A DNA stretch of 64,000 nt from Eublepharis macularius (GCF_028583425.1 NC_072791.1:31627368-31691367), one strand, 5' to 3'; shown: positions 12,586 through 23,659, counted from the first letter of the stretch. Numbers and translations: made by a program. The notes: generated by a model from the letters alone, not told the origin.

Positions 12586-13125
12586 ACCAGATGCCCTTAG
12601 TGGCAACCACAACCCAATCTTCCAGGTTTAGTTTCTGTCAGTAAAAGGTTGGGGGAGGGGGCAGGGCCTTTCCCAAGGCTGTTTTGGCATTTGAAGGAGG
12701 ACTCATTGGCCAGAGGAAACCACCAGACTTAATACCACATGACTTGCGTAAGTCATGCAGGCTGGGCTACTCGCTACTCCTTCATACAGCATCCCTCATT
12801 ACAAAACACAGCACAGTGTAGCGGTCAGAGTTTTAGAATAGGATCTGGGAGACCCAGGTTCAAATCACCATTCAGCTTTGGAAACTCACTAGATGACTTT
12901 GATCAAGTCACACAATCTCAGCCGAACCTACCTCTCAGAGTTGTGAGGATAATATCAAGACAAGGAAAATGATGTACGCTGCTTTGGGTCCTATTTGTGG
13001 AGCAAGGCAGTATAGAAATGACGTGAATTGATAAACATAGGTGAAGATGGGGGATTCAAAAAGTAGGTTGTTTATTGGGTTTGAAAGACAGAAAGAGATA
13101 GGGAAAAGTGAGCATATGGAAGAGG
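12585..13125 (+). repeat. Left copy of a long repeated block, including a SINE
   Basis: The order of segments is CAGATGCCC, GTTTCTGTCAG, GGGGCAGGGC, ACTCATTGG, then a tRNA-derived SINE (about 12815-13035), then TAGGTGAAGATGGGGG. The same order is found again at 27145-27985. The SINE here has a tRNA-like head (GTGTAGCGGTCAGAGTTTTAG, a decayed box A region, and GGTTCAAATC, box B). Confidence 0.6.
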
Positions 13126-13749
13126 TTCTTCCATCTCAGCCTAATACATTCCACAAAGCTCCAGGCTCTCTTTCTTCCCCAGAAGTTCTGCATCAACCAT
13201 TCCAAGTCTGTCAGGCCATTTCTTCTATCTTGCCTCTCACTATTGCTCCATTCCCCAGGACGTAATTTGACCTTTACTCAGCACAGGCACATCTAAGGAA
13301 ATACCCTGGAGCCTGTCTCTGAACATGTACAAAACACCTGCGCCCCCCAAATGAGTGTGAAGCCAGGCAGTTCCTCCGAGGAACCACAGACTCCAGGGTG
13401 TAGCTGGGTAGTCCCTGAGAGCCCCAGAACCTCTCACTCTACACTACAGAGCCACCACTATGCTTCCTTACAAGGCTTACTCCATGCTACAGTTGCGCCC
13501 AGGCCTCTGGCTTGTAACAGCAAAGTTTAGAAAACACAAAGCATAGATTAGCGTGCTTCTGGGGACGTGCAGAGTGCTCTAATCTCATCGACAACAAATG
13601 ATCCACACGCCAGAGAAAAGTCTTCCAGTGACAAGGGTTGGGAGTTCCTAAAACAGCTGAACTCCAGCACTTTTCCACTTCTCTCTGTCACACAGCTGGC
13701 CTCCCACGAGAACCCGCCTACATGAGACAGGCGTCCTCATTGCCTTGCA

Positions 13750-13961
13750 AGGTTGCCAACCTCCAGGTGGTGGCTGGCGCTCTCCCGTAATTACAATTTA
13801 ACTCCAGGCCTGAGAGATCAGTTCTTCAGGAGGAAAAGGCTGCTTTGGAAGTAGACCCTACGGAACAACGTCCCCGCTGAGCTCCCTCCCCTCCTAAAAC
13901 TGCCTCTGCAAGCTCCACTCTCAACGCTTCAGGAATCTCCCAACTGGGAGCTGGCAACCCT
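13750..13961. mobile_element. Foldback element with GGTTGCCAAC ends
   Basis: The left end reads GGTTGCCAACCTCCAGGTGG and the right end CTGGCAACCC, an inverted pair. The body contains GAGATCAGTTCTTCAGGAGG and a decayed TCCCTCCCCT region. It is the same family as 42679-42902. It lies next to the LYSET CpG island, within what would be the start of intron 1. Confidence 0.7.
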
Positions 13962-13969
13962 TCGGCCAG

Positions 13970-14300
13970 GCCAACCGGCCCATCCCTTCTGTCTTCCATT
14001 ACCTTTCTCTGCCGGGAAATAAGGAAAGAGCCAGGAGACAGGGCGAGCGACCCGGTCACATCACTCCGCCACTCCCAGCCGAAGGGCAGCGGGCGCCGCG
14101 CGGTTGCAACCGCTGGCTGGCTGGCGCCGGGGCTCTGCCATCCCTTCCGTCAGCCGAAGAGCCCGCCCTCCCGCTCTGCTTCCGGCTGCCGCGCGCCGAC
14201 CACTCCAGCGGCAGCGAGGGTCTCGCGACGCTTAGCCGGGTCCCTCCGACCACAGACCGGATTTCCTGTTTGAGGGGTCGACGCTCTGGCCTAAGAGACC
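13970..14300 (-). promoter_or_regulatory. LYSET: CpG island: probable LYSET promoter and non-coding exon 1
   Basis: From about 14040 to 14290 the sequence is GC-rich with frequent CpG, unlike the AT-rich flanks. It is the only such island between LYSET and ITPK1 other than that of ITPK1 itself. On the minus strand an AGAAAG|GTAATGG donor lies at 14003/14002, and the open stretch upstream of it has no in-frame ATG. This fits a non-coding first exon spliced to the coding exon at about 5160. No TATA box is evident, as is usual for CpG-island genes. The transcription start cannot be placed from sequence alone. Confidence 0.55.
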
Positions 14301-14603
14301 ATAGAGGGGTTTGGTTGCCTTCGCTGGAATCGAACAGCGGGCTGGCAGAAATAACGGGGTGGAGGCCCTGGTGCTGTAAGCCTCCCTGGAGTTGGTTGCA
14401 ACGGGAGCAGTCGTGTTTGTCTGTCTTAGCAAAAATAAAAGCCCAGTCGTGGCACTTGGAAGACGGTCTTGGGCTAATTCTGAAAAGCCGCAGATATCCT
14501 GGAGATGGGAGGAACAAACTGCAAGGGGGCGGGGAAGGAGTTGAACCTATAAAGAGACAGATATATTATACCGCCACGATGAAAATATACATGCACACAT
14601 ATT

Positions 14604-15003
14604 CAGGGGTCGTTTCCTAGAAAAAGAGCTGGAGGGAATCATTAGCATAACTCATTAGCATATGTCACACCCCTTGCCATCACCAGGAATGTCATTAGCA
14701 TAACTGATTTGCATATGCCACACCCCTGACATCACCTATCCTGGTTGTTTGGACCCAATCCTGGCAGTTCAGGGCCGAAATTGGGCCCAAAATGGCAAAA
14801 AGGGGCACAAAATGGTCAGGATTGGGCTGCTGCTGAGTGGGAGAGTGATCCGCCACCTGTCAGAGGCCCAATCCAGGCCGTTTCCCCCTCAATCCAGGCT
14901 GAAATGGGCCCAAAATGGCAGAGAGTCAGGTGGGCAGGGCCACCTAACTAGCGGAACTAGCGGGGAACTAGAGGAAGTGCGTTCCGCCTCAAAATGAGCC
15001 CTG
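14604..15003. mobile_element. Non-autonomous hAT-type element (400 bp)
   Basis: It starts CAGGGGTCGTTTCCTAGAAA and ends TGAGCCCTG, giving short inverted termini. The flanking octamers CACATATT and CATATATG agree at 6 of 8 positions. Inside are repeated words TCATTAGCATAACT and GGGCCCAAAATGGCA, each present twice. No protein is encoded. It lies just outside the LYSET CpG island. Confidence 0.7.
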
Positions 15004-16011
15004 CATATATGTATGTACAGGTTAGTTTCTTATCAAACTTTGGCTTGCTTAACTGCTTAAACAACCTAAAGCGCATCCTTGATAATTAAATAAAGAATGC
15101 TTCTATTTTCAGGTCAGAAGAATAAAGCAGGAATGGTGGCTGGTCTTATCAATCTGTGTTGTGCTGTGTCCTGTTTTTTTTTTACTACAGTAGAGGACTT
15201 TTTCAGCTCCAGGCGGGTTTATTTATTATTTATTTATTTAATTTATAATCCGCTCTCTCCACAAGCAGGCTCAGGGCAGATCACAAGAATTAAGATAAAT
15301 AAAAATAAAACACTGGTAGCATAAGAATAAATTATAATTTGCTAAAACATCCTAAGTGCAGCACACAATCCCACCTCTACTCATTAGGGCAACATATGTG
15401 CCTCTCTGAACTAATTAGAGTAAAGATGAGTTAAAGTGAACTAGATAGGAACGTTGGGAACATCTTTTTACCGACTAAAGAATATCTGGACTGAGCTCTC
15501 CCTTCTGTGTTGCAGGTACTGAGCCTGGATGAGGCCTAGGGTAGGCTGGGCAAGTGGATCCTGGATTAGTCTGGCATTATTTAGATTACATTTCTTTGTC
15601 TTACAAACTGTCTCATGTTATTTTGATTTACCTTAATAAAAGCTATCAATTTCCACTGTTGTGAGCTTATTTTTGCCTATTACAGTTGTGGAGAATTTAA
15701 TGGATAAACTATAGCTCATTATGGAGTGTCTTAGGTTCAGTCCTTGAGAAAGACAACAACAGGTTTCTCCCCATTCCCTGAAAGGACTGAACCCAATAGA
15801 GACTGGACCACTCTAAGACTATCTTGGTAGGAAGAATCCTCTAACATAGTTAAGAAGTTTCTCTCTCACATTGTGACAAGGCAAGTGAGAAGTTGAAGTA
15901 AGGAAATTTTCAAGAAGACTTCACTTGCTTCTCATCTTTTTCAAGAAATCTGGTTCAGAGGAAGGGAGGGGAAAGCTTTTAGCCGATTATAGGCCTCAGG
16001 GGCTAGACTTG
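15004..16011. other. Intergenic DNA with an antisense L2 tail
   Basis: At about 15220-15320 TTATTTATTTAATTTATAATCCGC and GCAGGCTCAGGGCAGATCAC mark an antisense L2-type 3' end. The remainder is unassigned. Confidence 0.45.
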
Positions 16012-16099
16012 CAGTGCAATCCTAAGAAGAGTTACTCCAGTCTAAGCCCGTTGATTTCAATAGGCTTAGACTGGAGAAACTCTGTTTAGGATTGTACTG
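16012..16099. mobile_element. Short palindromic MITE-like repeat (88 bp)
   Basis: The ends CAGTGCAATCCTAA and TTAGGATTGTACTG are near-perfect inverted repeats. The inner arms ACTCCAGTCTAAGCC and GGCTTAGACTGGAG also pair, so almost the whole unit is a hairpin. This is the cleanest copy in the window. Confidence 0.75.
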
Positions 16100-16754
16100 T
16101 AAATCCTTGGGATGCTGATTGATGTTTATCTTGGTTTCTCAGTCTGTATAGGTGTGGTATTGATACTGCACTGCAGGACTCATGCTCTGCAAAGTTCACC
16201 ACTGATCACAGTTGATTCCACTGATCATATTGTGCCACTTTTATTATTTTGCTGCTGGGATTTCCCATGTCAAATAGTGTCCCTACGTATACATTACTTT
16301 GGTTTAACTATATCAATGTTCATTCCAGTATGCTACACTCTGATGCATGCTGAGCCCCACAACCATCGAATTGGAAGTAGTGAAGTCAATAGATATGGAT
16401 TCTGGGCTTTTCTTCAAAGCAACTATATATCTCCACACAAACACACACTTTTACTCACAATGCAGCAGAAATATTTATAATCTGCAACAGTGCGCGTGCA
16501 GATCTGGTGGCACAAGAGGTTGAGTATATGATGATTTTTACATATCTACATATGATGTTTTCTCTGCCCTACTGCTTTCATTAGGATGTAATCTCTCCTT
16601 ATAACAAGCAGCAGTAACAAAGCGTATTGGCTGGCTCCAGACAGTTGGTTTCTGCAGGATGTCAAGGTACAATGGTTATAGTGATGGGAACTTTGTTTCC
16701 TTCTGATCACATCTCTGGGCCAAGCTTGCATGTTCCATGCAAGTTCATAAACAA

Positions 16755-16870
16755 GAAGTACCTTATATACTTAAGTGCTATCAAGTCGCAACTGATTTAT
16801 GGCAATCGCAGCAAGATAAGGGAGAAGCAGAATTGGTTTGCTTGCCATTTCCTCCCTCTGCCAAGTCTTC
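16755..16870 (-). mobile_element. BovB-type or Sauria-SINE-type tail, antisense
   Basis: AAGTGCTATCAAGTCGCAACTG is the reverse of the BovB 3' end CGGAAGTGACTTGACGGCAT seen at 19420-19445. GGTTTGCTTGCCATTTCCTCCC continues the pattern. Only the tail region is recognisable. Confidence 0.45.
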
Positions 16871-16907
16871 ATTAGTGGATCCCCCTCCAAGTACCTATCC
16901 TGCTTAT

Positions 16908-17132
16908 CAGGGCTTTTTTTCAGGGGGAACGCGGGGGAACGGAGTTCCGGAACCTCTTGAAAATGGTCACATGGCTGGTGGCTCCGCCCCCTGATCTCCA
17001 GACAGAGGGGAGATCAGGGGGCGGAGCCACCTCTGTCTGGAGATCAGGGGGCGGGGCCACCAGCCATGTGACCATTTTCTCTGAGGCAACCCACTGAGTT
17101 CCACCACCTCTTTTCCCAGAAAAAAAGCCCTG
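16908..17132. mobile_element. hAT-type foldback element, copy 1 (225 bp)
   Basis: The ends are CAGGGCTTTTTTT and AAAAAAAGCCCTG, and an exact 8-bp target duplication CTGCTTAT flanks the element (16900-16907 and 17133-17140). That is the hAT signature. The arms pair over most of the length (GGCGGAGCCACC and its reverse), leaving a short centre. It shares family and sequence with copies at 21927, 25459 and 35763. No transposase is encoded. Confidence 0.9.
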
Positions 17133-17164
17133 CTGCTTATCTTTCAAGATCTGACGAGACTAGG

Positions 17165-17290
17165 CTATCTTGCCTCCCACAGGTACCTTAAAGACTAACA
17201 AAATTTTATTCTGGCATAAACTTCCATGGTCTGGAGCCCACTTCTTCAGAGGTGATACAGTAGCTCCTGACTAAGCAGATCTTTTATGAA
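17165..17290. mobile_element. Interspersed repeat with ACCTTAAAGACTAAC words
   Basis: GGTACCTTAAAGACTAACAA, GGCATAAACTTCCATGG and CCCACTTCTTCAGAGG match the layout of the family seen at 855-975 and 32690-32810. The family is not named here. The following 17300-17755 may be part of the same element but is decayed. Confidence 0.5.
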
Positions 17291-17759
17291 GGAAGTATGG
17301 GGGCAGAAACCATCAGGGTAAGAGGGGCTGTGAAGGGCATAAAGTTCAGGGTGAAATGTAGTTAGGTAAATTCTAGATCTAACGATGATAAGTACAGAAA
17401 CCATTCACTAGTTTTGCTGAGCTCATTAACACTATAATGGATGGGGAGTCCCAGATACTGCTAAATTATTTAACATTTATAGTGTCTAAGAAATTCCTAG
17501 TTAAGCTGCAGGGGGAGGGAGACTGCATCAAACCTCTTGATGAATTCTAATTCAGTTCTTTCATGCTGGATTCTCCTGTCACAGACATATGGATCACCGC
17601 ATATTATACCAGCAATACACACGTATGCTAGTGAACTTTATGTACTCTGTTGTAGTTTTTTCTAACTTGTATAACCACACAGGTCTGCTTTCATCTTTGA
17701 CAGCTAATTAAAAGTAGTGGACAGTATCTAATGTCCTCTAATCAAAGAATCTGATTGTT

Positions 17760-18135
17760 TTGATGCGCAACTTGTACTCTGGACAACAGGCTACTGCCAG
17801 GACAGAATATGGAGAAACAGAATAGTTTCCAGTTGGCAAAGATGTCAGACAAGGATGCATATTATCTCCCTACCTATTCAGCCTCTACGCAGAGTATATC
17901 ATAAGGAAAGCTGGATTCGATCTAGAAGAAGGTGGAATGAAAATTGGTGGAAGGAACATTAACAATTTGAGATATGCAGATGACACCACGTTACTGGCAG
18001 GAAATAGTGAAGACTTGAAACAACTACTGATGAAGGTTAAAGGAGAAAGTGCCAAAGCAGGATTACAGCTGAACATCAAGCAGGCAAAAGTAATGACTAC
18101 TGAGGAATTATAGAATTTTAAAGGTGACAATGAGG
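17760..18135 (+). mobile_element. RTE-BovB LINE relic, left part
   Basis: The translated words are RTEYGET, then GKDVRQGCILSPYLFSLYAEY, IIRKAGFDLEEGGMKIGG and INNLRYADDTTLLAGNSEDL. This is the BovB reverse transcriptase with an intact-looking YADD box. The frame contains stops and the 5' part is missing, so the copy is dead. It is cut at GAGGA (18131-18135) by a 710-bp insertion and resumes at 18851. Confidence 0.88.
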
Positions 18136-18845
18136 ATGTCCGGCAACGCCGGCCTCTTGTCCACCCCCACCACCAGCCCTACAGCAGCAAACACCCCCTT
18201 TAGGCCCTGCAGCACAGCCTCTGGCCGTACCTCAGTTGCAGGAGCCCCTACAGGCCTCCAGGCCTCTCCCACCCTTAGGCCAGTTGCAGCCGATGCCCAG
18301 GCACAACTCTGGGAAACAGCCTGCAGCCACTCAGCAGACTCACCTGTCTCCTGCAGTTGCCCAGATGGCTCCACTTCATCCAGGCTCACAGGAGGTTGCC
18401 ATCAGCACAAGTCAGGCAGGCGCAGGCTCCAAGATGCCAAGGGGGCCACTGGGGAGGGTTCAGAAGCAGCAGGGGCGAGCCAGGCAGAGAGCAGACCAGA
18501 GGCCTCACCCTAGGCTGGGATGGAGTGGGTGGGACCAGGAGACTGCAGAGTCTACCCAGACCTCCTATCAGATAGGCTGGGAGCAGGGCCAGTCAGGGAG
18601 ACTGGGTGGCGATTGGGGGCAGAGCCAGGGAGGTGGGGCAAGGGGAAGCCTTTAAATTCAGGTTCCTGTGAAGGCCGAGGAGGCTTTTGCAGGGAGAGTC
18701 AGCTGGTACTCCCAGGGCAGGAGAAGGAACAAGGTGGTGCAACCCCCTTCCCTGCCCATCTGAGGCCGGAGGACACCTGCCTGGAGAGCAGGTAGGATGG
18801 CAGGCCATCAGGAGAGGGTGCCAGTGAGGGAGGAGGAAATTCACA
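18136..18845. mobile_element. Probable solo LTR (fossil) inserted in BovB, 710 bp
   Basis: The insert begins TGTCCGGC and ends AAATTCACA, the TG...CA termini of long terminal repeats. It is flanked by an exact 5-bp duplication, GAGGA (18131-18135 and 18846-18850). It is GC-rich, holds no retroviral coding domain, and a single copy without an internal region fits a solo LTR. The family is not recognised. It is younger than the BovB copy it interrupts. Reading frames across it look accidental. Confidence 0.65.
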
Positions 18846-19450
18846 GAGGAAATTGAAATAATTCAAGATTTTCTATTCCTTGGCTCAACCAAAAGGGAGA
18901 CTACAATGAAATGAGAAAACAGAGACTCAGAAGAGTAGCTGCGAGGGAGCTAGATAAGATCCTTTATCTTTATCTCTGGGAACCAAGATCAAGATAATCC
19001 AAACTATAGTATTCCCCATTTCTATGCATGGATGTGAAAGTTGGACAGTGAAGAAAACTGATTGGAAGAAAATTGATTCTTTTGAAATGTGGTGCTGGAG
19101 GAGAGTTTTGCAGATGCCATGGATGTCCAAAAAGACAAATAAGTGGGTACTAGATCAACTTAAGCCTGAATTCTCCCTAGAAGCGAAAATGACAAAACTG
19201 AGGCTATTGTACTTTGGTCACATCATGAGAAGCCAAGATTCTCTGGAAAAGTCAATAATGCTAGGAAAAGTGGAAGGGAGTAGAAGAGGAAGACCTACAA
19301 TGAGATGGCTTGACTGAATAAAAGAATAAAAGAAGCCAGATCCTCCAGTTTGCAGGATCTGAGCAAGTCTGTTGATGATGGTACATTTTGGAGGTCTTTC
19401 ATTCATAGGGTCGCCATAGGTCGGAAGTGACTTGACGGCATATAACACAC
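18846..19450 (+). mobile_element. RTE-BovB LINE relic, right part and 3' end
   Basis: After the insertion the protein words resume: IEIIQDFLFLGSTKRETTM, then HGCESWTVKK, DSFEMWCWRRVLQMPW, LRLLYFGHIMRSQDSLEKS and MLGKVEGSRRGRPTMRWLD. These are the conserved C-terminal RTE-BovB motifs. The 3' end has GGGTCGCCATAGGTCGGAAG and GACTTGACGGCATATAACAC. Stops are present, so it is inactive. Confidence 0.88.
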
Positions 19451-21368
19451 AATCATAGAATGGACCAATGATGCTTTACTCACTTAACTTTTCCTGTCAT
19501 TTTTAGTGATTTATAGTTTTTATCTTGCAGCTGGACATAGCGTCACTTTTTGGCTAATTAGAATGTTATACAATTGAAAAATATGGATAAGCCTTAAATC
19601 AATCATAGTTTATGCTATCACATGAAAAAGATCTTAGATTTCTGAATAAGATAACCCATAAAAGTGCCAACTCAGATACTAGGTCAGAATTCTGGCAGAA
19701 CGAAATCTTATGAAGAACTAGGTGAGAAAACTTATCATGGTAATGTTTGCTATGAGAATCTTAATGCATTTCATAGAAAAATCTGTGTGCTCTAAACTTA
19801 AGAGTTAATTAAGAAATGTTAGCAAACCTAATTATTGCCTTTCTATGTTCCATCTTTGTAGGATTGATATTAATAATCATGTGGATATCTTGCTTTATTA
19901 GAAAGACTAGAGTATATTTCAATAAAAGAAATCTTTGTATCTTAGGGGGAGAATATTGCAAGAAGAACCCTATAAATAATTTTGTACTAATAAGCAGCCT
20001 TGTTTAAAAAGTGAGTGCAGTTTTCCAGGTCTCAGTTAAAATTCTGAAAACTGTCCAGAACTAGCGATATTTTTTTTTAGTTTGGGAGAGTGAAAGATAA
20101 CACAGATAACGGACACGGATAACAATCCATTACACTCCTTTTTAAGATCATTTGCAGGAGAATGATGACTTGTAAATCGAGAACAGGGTGTCTTAAAATG
20201 TTTTCTCACTGATTTCTGAATATTGCCATTTTTTCATGTCAGACTTCTGTCTATTCTTTGGTACAGGTTCTCACCTGTCTGCCCTGTGGAGAGAGCAGAA
20301 GGAAATGTGGTGGTTAAGGCTTTATGAAGAGAACTGAGGTTTGAGTTGGCATCCAGCGTTTGGTCGATTTAGTTCTTTAAGCACATGAACAATGAAAAAA
20401 AATTACATCAGCCTTGATGAGAACACCGATGGAAGTTGATTTACTTTTAATCTTCTGGTTTGAGCCTTAGTGGAGAAAATTAGAATTGACTCCACATTGG
20501 GGAAAAGGCAAAGCAGAAAACGAAATGAGGCAGCAGTGAAAGATGAACAGAAGCTAAACTTAATCAGCAATAATTCATGGAAGTATTATGGAAAGACCTA
20601 TACATTTGCAAGGTATTTTCACTTAACCTTAGTAGTGCGGCTTCCACATGAAGACAATTCTCCACATAGCTCCAAAATAGCCCTCCACCAGCGGTCTAAC
20701 ATTTGGACTGTGCTGTTCCCAGTGGGAAAAGCAAATTTGGGAAAGAGCATGCGGAGGAGGGGGGATAACATAACTAGAGCATAAATAGATCGTGTTATTG
20801 TGAGTATGCGCCCTAAAAAAGAGCACTGCAGTTTAGCAGCTAGAGAAAAACCATTGAGCAGAAGTATCTTAAAGACTAACACATTCATTGTTATATTTGG
20901 TCCTTAAGGTGCTACAAGACTGCTTTTCCTCACTTGACTATGAGCGGAATTTCATGTTATGGTAGTTCCAGGGGCTTTTAAAAAAAATCTCACAAGCAGG
21001 TGTTGAGGCTGCTATTTTGAAAGGGAGAATGGCACATACACATTTCCTGTTTAGTTTTCTTGTGAAAAACATCACCGCCAGCCAGCCAGCCACATACTAC
21101 TTTTATCTCCCTTGGGAGAAAAATCAGTCTCTGAGGAGAAAAACAGCTTGGGAGTGACATTTTTGGAAAAGAAAATGGACTTGGGAGGAAAAAAATTAAA
21201 ATCCTTGTGGTTTTTCCAGGGAAGAGCAATAAATATGAATTTGGGCTGGAAGCCCTTTTCTCTAAATTGTAATCTTAAATTTCTCATGTACCTAGGAATT
21301 CTGATAGTATCCTAACTGACTAAATCCCTGTAAATCAACGCTGAAGTTGCATAACAAGATACTGACTC
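19451..21368. other. Mostly unassigned intergenic DNA
   Basis: AT-rich, without a gene-like frame. A fragment at about 20860-20940 (CTTAAAGACTAACA, AAGGTGCTACAAGACTGC) belongs to the 855-975 repeat family. Nothing else is named. Confidence 0.4.
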
Positions 21369-21818
21369 AAAGGCTGTAATCCTGCACTAAGCAACTTTTC
21401 TAGGAGTAAGCCCCACTAAATAACATGGGACTTACATGTGAGTAGATCTGCTTAGGCTTGCTTGCTCCCAAAATCATTCCAGAAGGGCAGCCATGTTAGT
21501 CTGTTTCAGTAGAAACAACAGTCTTGCTGCACCTCAGAGTTGCAAGATTTTCTTTTAGCATAATCTTTCATGAACTAAAGCTTACTTTATCTATTGCACT
21601 GTAGTGGAACGTCATAGGCCAACATATATATCTGTGTTACCCCAGAGGAAATAAAATGCGAGCTGCAATTATGTGGAATTAAAATTTGATCAAGAAAACT
21701 ACAGGAACTCTTCACAATAGCAATAATTGCAATTAGTACAATTCTAATCAGAGTTACACCTTTCTAAGCCAATTGACTGCAATGGAATTAACTGTAACTC
21801 TACTTAAGAAGGCACTAT
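21369..21818. mobile_element. Cluster of three small repeats
   Basis: Two short palindromic MITE-like copies (21369-21456 and 21743-21818, the latter decayed) flank a copy of the GCCATGTTAGTCTGTTTCAG family at about 21480-21595. All are diverged; ends are approximate. Confidence 0.5.
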
Positions 21819-21926
21819 ACGTCTCTATAATTTTTTTGATCATGTTTGAATTTTACAAAATTACATTTCGTTCTGTAAAGTCTACCTTTCATGCCACTTT
21901 GACCTGCTATTTATAATGGTTTTCTT

Positions 21927-22168
21927 CAGGGCTTTTTTTCAGGGGGAACGTGGGGGAACGGAGTTCCGGAACCTCTTGAAAATCGTCACATGGCTGGAGG
22001 CCCCGCCCCCTGATCTCCAGACAGAGGGGAGTTTAGATGGCGGCGCGGAGGGTCATCTAAACTCCCCTCTGTCTGGAGATCAGGGGGCAGGGCCACCAGC
22101 CATGTGATGATTTTCCCCGAGGGCAACCTACCGAGTTCCACCACCTCTTTTCCCAGAAAAAAGCTCTG
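21927..22168. mobile_element. hAT-type foldback element, copy 2 (242 bp)
   Basis: It has CAGGGCTTTTTTTCAGGGGG at the left, a right end GAAAAAAGCTCTG, and an exact 8-bp duplication GTTTTCTT (21919-21926 and 22169-22176). The hairpin centre GATGGCGGCGCGGAGGGTCATC differs from the other copies. Same orientation as copy 1. Confidence 0.9.
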
Positions 22169-22364
22169 GTTTTCTTCATAATCTTGTATATAAATATCTG
22201 CAGATAAATATCTGCCTAGCAGGACCCCACTGTAAGAAGGAGCTTATGCTGGAGTAAAAAATTTTGAAGTCCTTAAGATGCCTCAAGACTCTTGCTCATT
22301 TTTATTCAAAATATTTGTTTCTCACTGTAAGACTTATTAAGATTATATTCACTTAACTATTTAT

Positions 22365-22620
22365 TTATTCGTTTCATTTATACCCCTGCTTTTCTCCACA
22401 TTGGGAAGACCAAATCAACGTATATCACACTCCTCACCCCCGTTTTATCCCAACAACAACTCTGCAGGAAGGTTAGGCTGAGTGTGTGTGATTTGCCCAA
22501 GGTCACCCAGTGAGCTTCCATGGCAGAGCAGGGATTCGAAACTGGGTCTCCCAGATCCCAGTTCGAGTCAGACTGTCCAACACTAACCAGAACACCAGCT
22601 ACACTGGCTCTTAGTATGTA
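22365..22620 (-). mobile_element. tRNA-derived SINE, antisense
   Basis: The plus strand shows a tail-side TTTATACCCCTGCTTTTC, then GGTTAGGCTGAGTGTG, CCAAGGTCACCCAGTGAGC, GGGATTCGAAACTGGG (box B complement) and ACACCAGCTACACTGGC at the head. It is a nearly full-length copy. Confidence 0.65.
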
Positions 22621-22779
22621 TCCGTCGATTTCACTGAAACATTATTTTTCAGTTTATATTCAAATTGAATACAAGCATTCACAAATTTCCCCTCTGGTCC
22701 AGATCTTCCTCGGGAGGGAAGCACTATTTTAGTAGTCAATCACACTGAGAATTCACGAAGTTGCCTTTTACTGAGTTAC

Positions 22780-22960
22780 TACATTAGTCTATCCAGCTCA
22801 GTATTGTCTGCTCCAACTGGCAGCAGCTCAACAGGGTCACAGACAAAAGTTTTTCAGATCACCTACTATCTGATCCTTTTAGCTAGAGATGCCTTGGATT
22901 GAACCTGGGACCTTCTGCATACTAATCAGATGCTCTACCCCTACCTCTGACCTATGGAGA
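22780..22960 (-). mobile_element. tRNA-derived SINE (second family), antisense
   Basis: CTCAGTATTGTCTGCTCC, TACTATCTGATCCTTTTAGC, GATTGAACCTGGGACC and GATGCTCTACCCCT match the family at 60470-60675. The head lies at the right end. Confidence 0.65.
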
Positions 22961-23262
22961 ACCGAGACGTGAAGGAGTCCTTTGGATCACTCAGGGAGAC
23001 CTCACTAACCAACAGCTTGGATGGTCTTTCCATAATGAGCATGCAAATAAGAAATGTATGATACTGGCTGCAAGCTAGGAAAATCTACAGTACCAGTTTA
23101 AAGCCAGCCAAGTAGAACATCTGGTTAAATACCCACTGATCTTTTTGTCCAGCGCTCAGAATTCTACTGAAGTCCACTAGATGGAGCACAACACCCTAAA
23201 GAGAATTAAGATGTAGTTCATATTACTTCTAGCATGGCAATCTTAGCCAGCATAACTAAACA

Positions 23263-23476
23263 GGGCCGATTCCAGATGACTAACCTTAAGGCGCTTCATG
23301 CCGCCCTCTTCCGGATCACGATGGGGAAAATGCGAAATATCGCGTTTCCTCGCGCGAGTTTTGCGCGTTGTTACGCAAAACTCGCGCAAGGAAACGCGAT
23401 ATTTCGCATTTTCCCCGTCACAATCCGGAAGAGGGCGGCATGAAGCGCCTTAAGGTTAGTCATCTGGAATCGGCCC
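23263..23476. mobile_element. Near-perfect hairpin element, 214 bp, CpG-rich
   Basis: The left arm GGGCCGATTCCAGATGAC... runs inward to GAGTTTTGCG and is repeated in reverse on the right, ending GTCATCTGGAATCGGCCC. There are only a few mismatches over about 100-base arms and a loop of about 8-10 bases at about 23368. The arms hold many CpG sites (CGCGATATTTCGC, TCGCGCG). No clear target duplication is seen and no protein is encoded. Its ends resemble those of 33418-33592. Confidence 0.8.
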
Positions 23477-23659
23477 AGGAAAATTTTTAATTTTTAAAAA
23501 TTATTTGATGTAGACTTAATTGTATTAAACAATATCCTGATGCACTTTTTGTCTTTTTTTCTAGGCCTAGAGGAAGCCTGCTCAAAATGTCCAAATGGAA
23601 GTTACCTGTTGATCTCTTAAAACACACTTCAGTAGATGCTTGATGCAAGTTGCTCCTAG

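Larger units (their letters stand above)
5148..14002 (-). other. LYSET: Probable LYSET 5' intron
   Basis: This is the interval between the acceptor of the coding exon (AG at 5165-5164 or 5159-5158, minus strand) and a candidate donor AAG|GTAATG at 14003/14002 inside the CpG island. It holds repeats listed separately: L2 tails, a Penelope-like piece, a hAT derivative, an L2 reverse transcriptase relic and SINEs. About 5421-5690, 5821-7270, 7390-7955, 8414-10555 and 13130-13750 show nothing I can name. The donor is a prediction from sequence only. Confidence 0.45.

Noticed and set aside
14056-14517. Minus-strand frame of 153 codons across the LYSET CpG island
   Set aside because: Composition is GC-driven, it is not in frame with the LYSET coding exon, and no family resemblance is seen.
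18124-18795. Overlapping open frames rich in Gly, Gln, Ser and Pro
   Set aside because: They lie wholly within the probable solo LTR and have no conserved domain.
23234-23443. Plus-strand frame of 69 codons with symmetrical sequence
   Set aside because: It is produced by the hairpin element itself; the peptide simply mirrors the palindrome.
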